Part shown: positions 35,259 through 45,468 of the stretch, in pieces | Position numbering within the stretch: the stretch's first letter is position 1 | Layout of the letters: each line of letters opens with the position of its first letter | Assembly: GCA_017591395.1 (NCBI GenBank) | Contig: WEDG01007040.1 | Span: 62,001 to 126,000, forward strand | Origin: Schistocephalus solidus | Taxonomy: Eukaryota > Platyhelminthes > Cestoda > Diphyllobothriidea > Diphyllobothriidae | Direction of reading: 5' to 3' | Length of the DNA: 64,000 nucleotides | Notes under the pieces: model-generated | Databases searched by the model: none | Told to the model about the DNA's origin: nothing | What the model saw: the letters and a program-made list of their open reading frames with translations, nothing else | Made by a program: the position numbers and the translations under genes

Positions 35259-35612
35259 AGGCTTTTGAAATTGAGCCACCATCTTTTCCGCTCTCCATTC
35301 GCATGTGAATCCTCTTATATATATACGTCAGTTGGCCTATTTCACCCATGACATACCGAATTTTAACCCTATTTGTTTATTCAAACAACACAAATGCGGT
35401 CATGAGCACACGATGCTTGGTCGATATTTTGAGACGCATTCAAGGAAGATTCTTCATGATGTCAATATATGCATTCTTCGGTCATTCGTTTATGATCTTC
35501 CGGTGTTGTGTGCTTTGTGTGCCCAATCTTATTCATGGAGAATGGAGGCCATCATTTACTGAAAGTTTTGAAATTTATTTCCAAAATAAAACGTACCCCT
35601 CTCTCTATCTAT
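35259..35612 (+). repeat. Direct repeat R, left copy
   Basis: From GGCTTTTGAAATTGAGCC to AAAATAAAACGTACC this segment matches 38747-39122 in the same orientation, including TCCATTCGC, GTTGGCCTATTTC, CATTCAAGGAAGATTCTTCA and TGTGTGCCCAATCTTATTCA. It ends with an AATAAA-type signal. The two copies flank the DUF4806-like remnant. Confidence 0.8.
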
Positions 35613-35659
35613 CTAGGAACGGGGAATTCGTGTGGTTTAGCTTATAGTGATCGTAGATT

Positions 35660-35870
35660 TGCGCGGCATTTACTGCACCCTCTCCTTCCTCAACTAACTC
35701 AGCCAGGTTTAATGAGAGTCAAGAAGACTAGAGGCGACATCGGGCGCAGGTGGATGGCGCGGGACTAGCCTGCACCTAGACGTGCCACCACACCTTAACC
35801 GTGTGATGTTATGAGCACACACGCCTATCAACACCTGCCGTGCTTTGCTATAGCCCCTGTGTGGGTTCAG
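35660..35870 (-). repeat. A-block repeat copy
   Basis: On the minus strand it carries the GTGTGGTGGCACGTCTAGG, CACCTGCGCCCGATG and CTTGACTCTCAT segments of the A block. Truncated relative to other copies. Confidence 0.55.
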
Positions 35871-35977
35871 CCCATCTACCGCGGGAGTAAATACCGACAG
35901 GAACTCACTACCGACCTACCTCTGTTTATTTTGATATCTATTTATATCTGCCTTAATTTGTTACATAATTCATAACT

Positions 35978-36809
35978 ATGTTTAGACAGGAGTCTGAAAG
36001 AACACGAAGACGGCTAATTAAGCGATACGGGGACCACATTTTAAGTGAAAGCGACGAGGAAGTTCGTAAAAGGTGGAGGGCAGATCGCCCCTGTCAGATG
36101 AAGGTGGATGTCTACGAATAGTATTCTTCAGGTTCACGAACATAACCGATTACTTTTACTACCCACAGCGGTCATTGCCTATCACCTCCGGTAAGTTATG
36201 CACATCTAATATTGGTCACAATTTAAGGACAGTAGACAATACCAAGACATTGCGATGAAATCTTTTTATACACGTCTAGAAGGTTAGTGGTTTTGTTAAC
36301 TCTAATCCATGGGGCGAGTGCTCGGCAGTATAAAGGAGCTTGAGTCGAACATTCAACAACAGTCCTCCTGCACTGCCGCCCTGGCCGCCGCACTGCCAAC
36401 AAATCCCGTAGGTCAGCCTATGCGGACGGCAATGGATTTTAAAGCATTAAATGAAAAATTAGAGGACATTTCTCACAGAGGTCAACTGGAAGGTATCCCA
36501 TTTTATCCTTATTAATTACATTAGATCACCTTCCTAACGTGCCTTGGCGGACGAACAATTGATGACTTCGTCGAGCGCGTATTTTATGCCTTATTTGTGG
36601 ACGACATAAGTCTACATATTAACTTAAAAGGCAGGAAAAACAAGAACGTTCTCTTAAGATCGCAACGCAAACCAGCGGTAAGTATAACTCTAAGACTAAT
36701 TAACAATAATTTGTACATTGTAGACAGCATATGCGGACCGTCGCCCCAGGACCCCGCGGGTTCGTCTGCATCGCCGATGCATAGCCTCAACACCTCCTAT
36801 GACCTGTGA
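35978..36809 (+). pseudogene. DUF4806-like gene remnant, multi-exon
   Basis: A 47-codon frame at 35978-36121 opens MFRQESERTRRRLIKRYGDH, basic and then acidic (SESDEE). At 36309-36500 follows GSIKELESNIQQQSS and QPMRTAMDFKALNEKLED; at 36526-36680 LGGRTIDDFVERVFYALF, DDISLHINLKGRKNK. The last two have the look of the DUF4806 domain (short basic/acidic lead, then LGG.T..D...R.L..L...N.KG...K). The pieces are separated by intron-like gaps with GT and AG candidates (gtatcc at about 36493, cattag before 36526, GCG|gtaagt at about 36680), but the exon phases do not join cleanly, so it is either a decayed gene or mis-sequenced. Function unknown; DUF4806 proteins are commonly associated with mobile elements. 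Confidence 0.55.
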
Positions 36810-38746
36810 AGCAATTCGTTCAGCATTCTTACATATATTTTTTTCTTATGTTTTTACAATATACGCTTACAATTAAACAAACTTTCAAATTACACGTTTA
36901 CTGCCTTGGAAGGAGGGTCGCTTAAGAGTGTGACGATCGCTCGGTCAGATAATTATAATTTGGTCGTCCGAAATAAGCGATAATAAGAGAGGAGAGGAAA
37001 AAACCGCTACTAGGAATGGATTAAGGTAGGGGGCCCGCTTTTAAGCCAAATAAAGAAATAACCCGTAATACTGTTCTGCAAGCTGTCGCCATTTTTGAGC
37101 ATCTCGAAAATTCGATATCGCCTCCATATACATCCGCCGAACAAAATCGCTGTAGACTCGATATACCTATAGCAAAAAATCGATATCGCCCCGCTATCGT
37201 CTCGATATAAGCTTGCTACTAGGGACTGGTGGTGAAACTGTGCCTTTCACGGGCACATTAACGAGGGCGTTTACTGATAATCAACGAGAGTTCGCCATTT
37301 ATCAAAGTAAAGGATATACTTTTCCCCCGCAGGTGAGCAAACAACCAAAACAGGAGCGTTTACTTAGCGTGAAAGACGGGAAGAAAAAATTGTTTGCCTT
37401 CTTCGAAGCCTCAGTTCATCTGTTAATTTACGTTGATTGGCAAAGTTGAGGTCTGGGTTGATAATCTAACGATATGCACCGAATTGCTTCGTCAACTGCT
37501 TCAAACATTCCGAAAAACTCATGGGACGTTCATTTTTGTCGACAGCTTCTCGTACATCTTAATTACAAATAACAGAGGCTCTACCTGAAAATTGCACCTT
37601 TTTAAGGCATTTGTCATCAGATGAAAGTGTCTTAACCGTTTCCGTGCATTTCGTGCTTTTGGAACATTTCCTTAAAGGTTACGCATAACTTAAGGCATGT
37701 TTTAAGAGGAGGGAAATCAGAAAGGAGAAGGAAGACAACGACAAGGTGCTCCAACTAACGGAAATCTATTTATGGTATAAGCTAACCATAAACACGAGCT
37801 ACAGATAAGTTCTAACAGGACTCAAAATTTCCTCGCATTGAACTTTGGATAAAATGGGGCGAATGTCTTATGCCACCTGACATATTATTCTACGCCTTTG
37901 AGAAAGCCAGATAAGGTTATCATCTCGCTAGCAAAGTCTGTTTTGTCCTATAAGTAAAAACATGCGGAAATCCACCCCAGAGCATTTCCGTATATTGTTC
38001 TTTCGCAAAGGTCCCGAGCATTGGCAAAACCTACACGCGAGAAAATCGAGTTAAATACCAAAGAATGAATTAGATGGCCTTCTCGAGCATGAAGGTGCCA
38101 CGCAGTTGGTCCAAGGTTTCACTCCGATAGGAAAGTTGTGACGCGTAAGTGTGCTGTTTGCACACGCAATGACGTGAAACGGCTGTAAGCACCAACGGAA
38201 AAAGTTGCGTACTCGCATGCGTAAGACGACCATTCATTTGGTGCGGTTTGCCTGGCATCGTGGCGCAATGACCGAGTTCGGCAGCTCCCAGTGGCCTGAA
38301 CCCCCCACAGACAACGGAACGAGCAAGCAGTAGGGAAATTGGTGGCAAAGCAAAACGACCGTCAGCATTTCCACGAGGCTGCTAACCTGTCCAACCAATG
38401 AGCACGGCGCAATTATAGTAAACAGTCATCACAACCTGACGCCTCCTCATCTGACAGCGCAGAAAACCAAAAATTTCGGGCAGATTAGCGGTAACGTCCT
38501 CTGTTAACACAACCACGCACCCCTGACAGGTCCTCCTAAGGCGTAAATGTCATTTGCAAGGGTGAAATTATCAACCACGGCCTTAACGCCACAAAGCTGT
38601 ACTTAATGACATTGTTCTCCTGAAGAATAACAGGAAAGCGACACGGGCGCTTATTTAAATGAAAAAGTAGCTCTGATAACTGTGGCTGTAGAATTAAAAA
38701 CCCGGTAGATTCACTATCAAATAAAAGTCTAATCAAATCTCACGAA
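36810..38746. other. sequence between DUF4806 remnant and right direct repeat, nothing coding recognised
   Basis: Includes a cluster of TCGATAT palindromic motifs at about 37108-37210. A 78-codon frame (37213-37449) follows that cluster without recognisable features. Confidence 0.4.
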
Positions 38747-39122
38747 AGGCTTCTGAAACTGAGCCGCCATCTTTTCTGCTCTTCATTCGCTTGCGAATCT
38801 TCTTCTATGTACGTCGGTTGGCCTATTTCGCCCATTATATAACGAATTTTAACCTTCGTTGTCTATTCGAGCTACAATAGCGAGGCCATCAGCGCAGGAA
38901 ACTGGCCCCGTTTTGAGGGCAGTCCAATTTGATGTACATTGTGAGACTCATTCAAGGACAATTCTTCATGATGCCGATAGTTGCAGTCTACGGCCATTCG
39001 TTTTTTGATCTTCAGGTGTTATGTGGTTTGTGTGCCCAATCTTATTCATGGGGAATGTAGGCCATTATTTACTGAACGTTTTGAATTTTATTTTCAAAAT
39101 AAAGCGTACCTGTCTCTGTCTC
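38747..39122 (+). repeat. Direct repeat R, right copy
   Basis: Same family and orientation as 35259-35612 (GGCTTCTGAAACTGAGCC to AAAATAAAGCGTACC), with a small insertion around 38880-38930. Distance between copy starts is about 3.49 kb. Confidence 0.8.
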
Positions 39123-41085
39123 ATGTCACTTAGCGAAGGAATCGGGCAATATGATCACACTGAGAGCAGTATACTTTGTTGCATATAGCCTCGTTTAAGT
39201 CCTTATATCCTCATGAGTATTCAGATAGGATTAAAAAGCATAACGAGACTTGAAGATTGTATTAGACGTTTGCGCTACATTTATAAATTGAGATTTGCTT
39301 GTGCAACAGTTTCGTAGCATTATACACTCCTCTCTTACAATTCTTCATTGATTATTATACAACCGCCCGTATAGCCAAATGTACCTAGGTTGAATTCAGG
39401 TTTGCCACTGTCTGTTGGTTGCATTCTTCTCCGGTAGATGACAAAGTTCAGTGAAATTTTTCAGTTACCAGGAGGGTGGCAATTAGGACGCAGCATGTCT
39501 GATTAAGTACCTAACAACAGAGACGTTTCTCACGCTCATTCAAATAAATTTTCGGCAGGTCCCCTAACAAATTTTTCCCATTGCAATTCCAAAGAATCTT
39601 TCCCTCCCGCAAATCGTGCGACAAAAAAGAGACAATTTACGTAAACTAGAGTTTCAAATACACTGATTGTCCGTTCTTACCCCAGTTTTCCTGGAAATTG
39701 TCCTTTTTTTCACCACGGACATTGATCATTTTAATTAAATTAAAATGAGAGCACAGCCCTGCTCCATCCCTGGGAATGTGAGTGGGTGCGCAAAGAATAC
39801 CTCGCCGGTAAATTAAGCAGTCGTCAACCATATTGGAAAATAGCAGAAGGATGTGGTGTATAACAGTAGACAAACATGTTATCTATGCATACAGAAGCAG
39901 CGAGATCTTCGTTTGCAAAATGACTACGGAAAGGATTAAAAACCAAGAAGTCATGTTTAAAACTAGCATCCAACAATGGACAGCCATTGTTTGGAAAAGA
40001 AGGTTTCGAAATCTTCCACTAGGTAAAAAGCAAAGGACGTGAGTTTGAAGTAGAAGAAAAACGAAATAGAGAAAAATGCAAAGATCTATCCTAAGCGATT
40101 GTGGTGAAGGCGCAATATCACGAAAAATGGTAATGACACATAACGTTCAGTTTCGCAAAAAGCAAAGACAACTGAGACCGTTGCTGTCGTCCTCTATTTG
40201 TATCAGAAAACAACTGCTTTTCAGTGCCTTTATCAAAGGGAACAGAGAGGGCGATATGCACCAAATGAGCAAACCTGACAGATACAGACCCCTCAAAGTG
40301 CGCACGACTTACGTTCCAATCGTTCGCAAGTTAAAAGTGGTTATTCAAAATTATTTTACGTGGCACTATATTTTATTCAAATTTATATCCATAAGTAAGT
40401 ATGATAAAAACTAAACACATGATTTTTTCTCATCCTAAAACTAAGCAGTAATAGAAGAATGCATACATACTTTACGTGCATGTGTCAGAAACTTCATAAT
40501 TTAAAACTTTTTGAGTAAAAGTGTCTAGATTTTAAATAAGGTTAAAAAGGACACCATCCTATGTACAGGGCGGCATGATCAAGCAGGTGTGTCAACCAGC
40601 ATCACAAACAATGCGTAAAATGAAAAAAAAAACATACTTTTAAGATTCTTTAATGATTTCTGAGGCTCTTAAATACGTTATCGACCCTAAAACCTTTCTT
40701 CACACTCTATGGAAAAACACGAAACTGGAGAAGAGGCACCTGAAGAGTTGTCTTCGAATAGAATCGATGGTGGGTTTTGTCGGCCCTCAGTTTTAAAAGT
40801 TGGTCTCAGATAAATAATTGAGCACGACTTTCTCAACCATAACACGAAAAATTAGTCATATTAAGGAGAAATGACGACCATTTCCGATTTACTATTAATT
40901 ATACAGTCAAACTCCAAACCCAGGCTTGGAGAATTATGAGATTCCCACACGGCGTCTTTGGTAATTGAGTATGAAGTCGAAAGTTCTAACATGGAGCGAA
41001 AGATTTACTGTTGTGTTTGACGAAAATCGGAAATTTTAATTACCACGGAAGTGGATTTTTACCAAGATATTCAAAGCACAAAACA
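39123..41085. other. intron sequence, nothing recognised
   Basis: About 2 kb, mostly A+T-rich; no family member identified. Confidence 0.4.
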
Positions 41086-41089
41086 TGCC

Positions 41090-41335
41090 TAGGGGTGGCT
41101 CCAGTCACGCCAGTCACCTGCGCCCTCACCCGCCTCCAGAATTCTTGACTTGGTCATGACACCGGGCCCATGTGGGGACGAGGAAGACAGTGCAGTAGAT
41201 GCAGCGCAAGTCTACTCTCATTATGATCTAACAAACGCCAAAGTCACCGAGCTCGCTTCCCCTCTGTTATGAAGCACGCGGTGTAAATCGTCGGATGCGA
41301 CAGTTGAACTGTTGTTTATAAGTTTGCGCGGCCAA
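41090..41335 (+). repeat. A-block repeat copy
   Basis: GGGGTGGCTCCAGTCACGCC, CACCTGCGCCCTCACC, TTCTTGACTTGGTCATGACA, GTAGATGCAGCGCAAGTCTA and the AAGTCACCGAGCTCG segment follow the A-block order. Confidence 0.7.
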
Positions 41336-43670
41336 TGGCAGCTAGAAGTCAGAACTGTAACTTGCAACCTTCATCGTCTCTATAATTACCTTTTGACACT
41401 ATTACTTGTCGTCGTGGAGACTACCTGTGACTGCCTGAGAATGGAAAGAACATATTAGTAGTGTAACCAGATCGGTGAACAAATCAGCCACGTATAGTGA
41501 TCTTCTTGTACAGGAAACACAGGAGAGCAACGTAAGAATCCTTCAACAGTAGACAGGTCCCATTGATAGGAATTTACACTTGAAGAAAGTTAACTTGGAG
41601 AGAGCTAGAGGGCCACCTCGTCAAAGCTTACATTATACATAGCTCCGGCTTATTGATAGTATAAGGCGTGTTGTCGATTATCGCTGTAATTTGACTACAG
41701 GACGGAGCCTTAATTCTGAATTTGATCCGGAAATAGAACTTGTGCCACATAGGAAGCAAAAAAAAGAAGTCGCGGTTAGGATTTATTTTCATAAAACACA
41801 ATTTATTTAGTCGGTCGTCCAATAACAGGACCGACAATTGTGATATTTTGGACACATGCGCTTTACGCACGAATCTACTCTAACCCCCAGGAGGACAAGT
41901 GACATAAAATGGAGTGCCGACATAGATGAGGTAGATCGGAATATTCGTTTCTGATTTATTAGGCATAATGGCTCATAACCTGATCAGTGAGCACCACCCT
42001 ATAAGTGAGTTACACGTGAACCAAAATGAACAATACTGTGCCTTAGAATAAGTTATTTTCTACTCACAAAATTCCACATCGTAAGCGTTGCAGTTGACGG
42101 CAAAAACTTAACAAGGCAAACCGATTACCTCTGCCTGGAAATCGACCAAAATAAAAATTACATGCTGGTCTACCGAGTATAGGGCTGTTGGCAGAATCCA
42201 ATGAAAGGCCAATAACCGTCCTGGTCTAGGAACAAAGGTAGCGCACTGGTAACACGAATGAAATAAAGAAACTGAGCGCCGACTGTTCTAGGGATTCACA
42301 GGCATTGTGTCGATTAGTCTTCAGAAGAACGGACAGGGAGAACATTTGGGATGACTAAAGAGACTATTTAAGGTAGGTCCCGTCTGGAATAATGCACAGA
42401 TGAATGTGATTTGCGGAACGGATAGGTGCACACCCCCGCACTCGAACTGTCTTCTTACAAAGTGCACTTTAAATGCATTAAAACGAACATACAGCGTTTC
42501 CTTTCTTAAGCAGCCGCTATCACCACCATTCTCCTATTGTGGATGACCTTGCGCCATAATTCAGGAGGGTGCAAATATCCATGTACTGTGGAAGCGGAAA
42601 AATATGCAACACCAAGTACTCAGACAATCGAGGAAGTAGATGCGTAAAACGGAGTAGGCGCTGGGGTGAAAAGGTGGGCATTGCAGCAAAACTATATTAA
42701 CGCCTAAAGGGTGCCACAACAGATAACAGGAATTATAGGTTGAAGTAAACGGGCTTGGATGGGCGATTATGCCATGATCTAGTGCAGTACATCAAAAACT
42801 GCGTGCCATGGCACATTTCTACAAGACAAATCGGTAAGAATAGGGTATGCTAGCCCCGTGGGTTTACTATACATTTGCTAACTACTATATGTGTTTCTAG
42901 AAGGCGTGATTTGCTTTATTATTTTATATTTAGGGGAAGTAGCCCTCTCTGTGCTAACAACTACATTCATATAACGACATCTACAAAAGGTGTTTTATTG
43001 TGATATTTGTCACTAAAATACCTTTATTTATTGAAAATTGCATTCTGTTTATTTTAATATTATCACTCTCAATGTTCTAGGAGAATAAATTTGGCAAAAT
43101 TAATTTATTTTTATGTTTTCTTGCATAGATTTCGTTGCTTCTCCCCGGCGAGAACCCACCCGTTAACGTCCTGTAACCACCATCCCCGTTTTACACGATA
43201 CTGGGGTTAGTGGTGACTAAGGGGGCATAACCTACCGTTGGCAACAAATCAAATTGAAAACCTTATAACTTATTTAAAGAAGAATCTTCATGAAAGCAAG
43301 ATAATTGTGCCGAAAAGTTTGTCATTAGTTGACGGACCAGGAGGGGTAAGGCTACACATAACCGAGCCTATGCTTGCTGTAAATCCCAAGTGGGGGGTAT
43401 GCTAACTGGAGGGGAGTTTAAAAGTTCAATCAACACCACGATAGAGGATTTGCTTAGCTACACATGCCACGATAGAACGTTGGTGGAACTGGTCTACTAT
43501 AAGTTAAATGTAATGTCCACCGCCAGTGAAACTGATAGCCTTACTCCGGTAAAGAAAGATGCGGAAGTGAGAAAAAGCACAAATGGGACGCGATCGACTC
43601 TCTCCTAGATCCTTAGCAGTGTATTCGAAATGTATACGCAATGACGAGATTAGGCATTTCGCCGAGATAT
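41336..43670. other. intron sequence, nothing recognised
   Basis: About 2.3 kb without a recognisable element. Confidence 0.4.
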
Positions 43671-43677
43671 ATTTTTC

Positions 43678-44168
43678 CATTCCATCAAGTTTTTCAAAAT
43701 TGGATCCAATGAATTTTTAAAATATGTAGAAACCCCGTAATTAGTTAACTGCGACCTAGTAGTCATTGGGTGGATTCCAGATTGATTGCTTAGAAAATAA
43801 TGGTTGGATTCCATACGTTGCAGTAGGCTGGGCGGGTAACTTGACCGAAGTGTGATTCAACTCACGGGTCCCGGTGGGGACCTCTTAGCACAGGTGGGTA
43901 GAGTGGAGGCTGTACTAATGCCTTCTCCTTGCTGGCGTGGGTTCAGAATCCACCGAGGCCACCACAGGTGGGTCAAAGGAAATATTCAAATCTGCCAAAA
44001 ATTCCCTACTAATTATGGTCAGGGTTAAGTTTGAGGCAACCGTTAGAGTTTTGGTCATGGTCAGTATATCAGTATATGGGTTTGAATACCAATGAGGCCG
44101 TCGAGTTTTTCGAAATAAGATCAAATGAATTATTCAAATCTGTCGAAACACTTAACTTATTTTCGGTA
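43678..44168 (+). repeat. SINE-1 cluster
   Basis: A SINE-1 tail piece at about 43678-43720 (AAGTTTTTCAAAATTGGATC), a full head at 43876-43962 (box A TTAGCACAGGTGGG, GGCTGTACTAATGCC, box B-like GGGTTCAGAATCC, CACCGAGGCC) with body to about 44000, and another 3' piece at 44081-44150 (CCAATGAGGCCG, TTTTTCGAAATAAGATC). Nested or tandem insertions of one tRNA-derived SINE family, as at 10.7-11.2 kb. Confidence 0.68.
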
Positions 44169-44510
44169 AGGATGCCTTGTAGGGCTGCTAAAACAGGACA
44201 CGCGAAAAGGGACTGTTCACAATACATGCGGCTTTGCGTTAAATTCCAAAAAAATATGCTAAGGATTAAGGTGAGGGTTATGCTTAAGTTTAGGGTTAGG
44301 TTTAAGTTTGATCTTAACGTCAAGATTAGAGTTAGGGTCATGATGGGTCTAAGAGTTAAGGTTTTTGTCCTGTTATCTGTAGAGTTTAGGTTGAGGGTAG
44401 GGCTAGGTTTAGGATTAAGGTGACAATTGAGTTTTATGTTAGGGTTAGTGTTAGCGGGCGGGGTGGTTCCTATTCCCGTGTTCTGTTTAGGCGGCCATAC
44501 AAGGCATCCC
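44169..44510 (+). mobile_element. MITE-C, best copy, telomere-like interior
   Basis: Left end GGATGCCTTGTAGGGCTGC / TAAAACAGGACACGCG (44170-44206) pairs with the right end CCTATTCCCGTGTTCTG / TTTAGGCGGCCATACAAGG (44469-44505) over about 45 bp. The interior is a long run of AGGGTTAGGTTTAAG-like units (44264-44450). It sits inside the SINE-1 cluster, so it inserted later, and about 130 bp from the KCC exon at 44639-44696. Confidence 0.75.
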
Positions 44511-44638
44511 TACCCTACTTTTCCATTACCAGCCTAGCATCATAACGAAATGGCACAAACAGAAGCAGTTGAGAGAACCCCTCACTCAGGTCCTTGACAT
44601 TGCAGGTTATAGAAAGTGCATAAACCAAAGGGACTCAC

Positions 44639-44696
44639 TTGTCACGAAGGACGCGTCCATCGGCGACAGCGGCGAAGAGCAGTGTAGTCGACATAT
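44639..44696 (-). CDS. kcc: KCC exon: TM7, 58 nt
   Basis: A very short exon between acceptor ttgaag at 44697 and donor AA|gtgagt at 44638. It reads MSTTLLFAAVADGRVLRDK, matching the KCC stretch where TM7 ends in EGxxLRDKFGE. Phases are 1 at the start and 2 at the end; the trailing AA joins A of the next exon to give Lys. The acceptor has only a modest pyrimidine tract, so the precise start depends mostly on phase and family alignment. Confidence 0.9.
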
Positions 44697-45250
44697 CTTC
44701 AAAGCCAGTCAAGGACTTGCAACAAACATTACGCAGGAAAAGAGCCAGGGAATGTAACATTGAAGAAAAGGAAGAAAAATGGCAAGCCACTGAGGCCTTT
44801 TGATCAAGAAAGAAACGTTCCAAAACACTGCAGAGGAAACCTTCAGAGATTATTTTTTTTCCGAGAACCCCTTAAGGGCGTCAGGAGAAAGGCTAACGGG
44901 CGCAATACATTCTGTCACAGCTATTTATAGAAGGGCACAAAGCAGCTTGTGGAGCAATTTTATACGGCGAAAACGTAGAAAAAGCAAATAGGGGACACCT
45001 AGTGATAACCTCCATCAGGCAGTGGTAACGTAGCCCTAAATACTGGTACACTAGAGCTAACATGTATCCCCTATGTAACTCGCTAAGACGCATAGGACTG
45101 GCATTAACCAAGGTATCCCTATGGCACTTGCAGTGGATACCGGGACGCGATGAGTTTGTTTCTCGAGGTCGGTACCATCAAGGACAGACAAGATGCCATT
45201 TACGGATGGGGTTATATCAGCAAAACGTAATTGCATAAAAAGAAAACACA
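44697..45250. other. intron sequence, nothing recognised
   Basis: Acceptor side of the short KCC exon; no other feature. Confidence 0.4.
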
Positions 45251-45253
45251 GCT

Positions 45254-45440
45254 GGGCACGGGAATAGGTAATGCCCCGCCCCCCTCCCGATACGACAGGT
45301 GGCCTGGCCCTAAATTTCGGGGAGGTACGGATTACAATGTACGAACCCTAAACGTAACCAAGACACACTCCTAACTTAACCTTAGCACAAACCTCCCTTG
45401 GAATTAAATGCGAGTTGTTACTCATTCCCGTATCTTACAC
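45254..45440 (-). mobile_element. MITE-C copy, short
   Basis: GGGCACGGGAATAGGTAAT at 45254 pairs with GTTACTCATTCCCGTATC near 45416-45435 in reverse complement; the interior has CGAACCCTAAACGTAACC and CCTAACTTAACCTTAGC. Diverged but the layout is the same. Confidence 0.5.
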
Positions 45441-45468
45441 ATAGTACCTTTTGCCTCCCACCTACAGT

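Noticed and set aside
35259..39122. LTR retrotransposon with 350-bp LTRs
   Set aside because: No reverse transcriptase, integrase, primer-binding site or TG..CA ends seen; only the DUF4806-like remnant lies between. Kept as direct repeats only.
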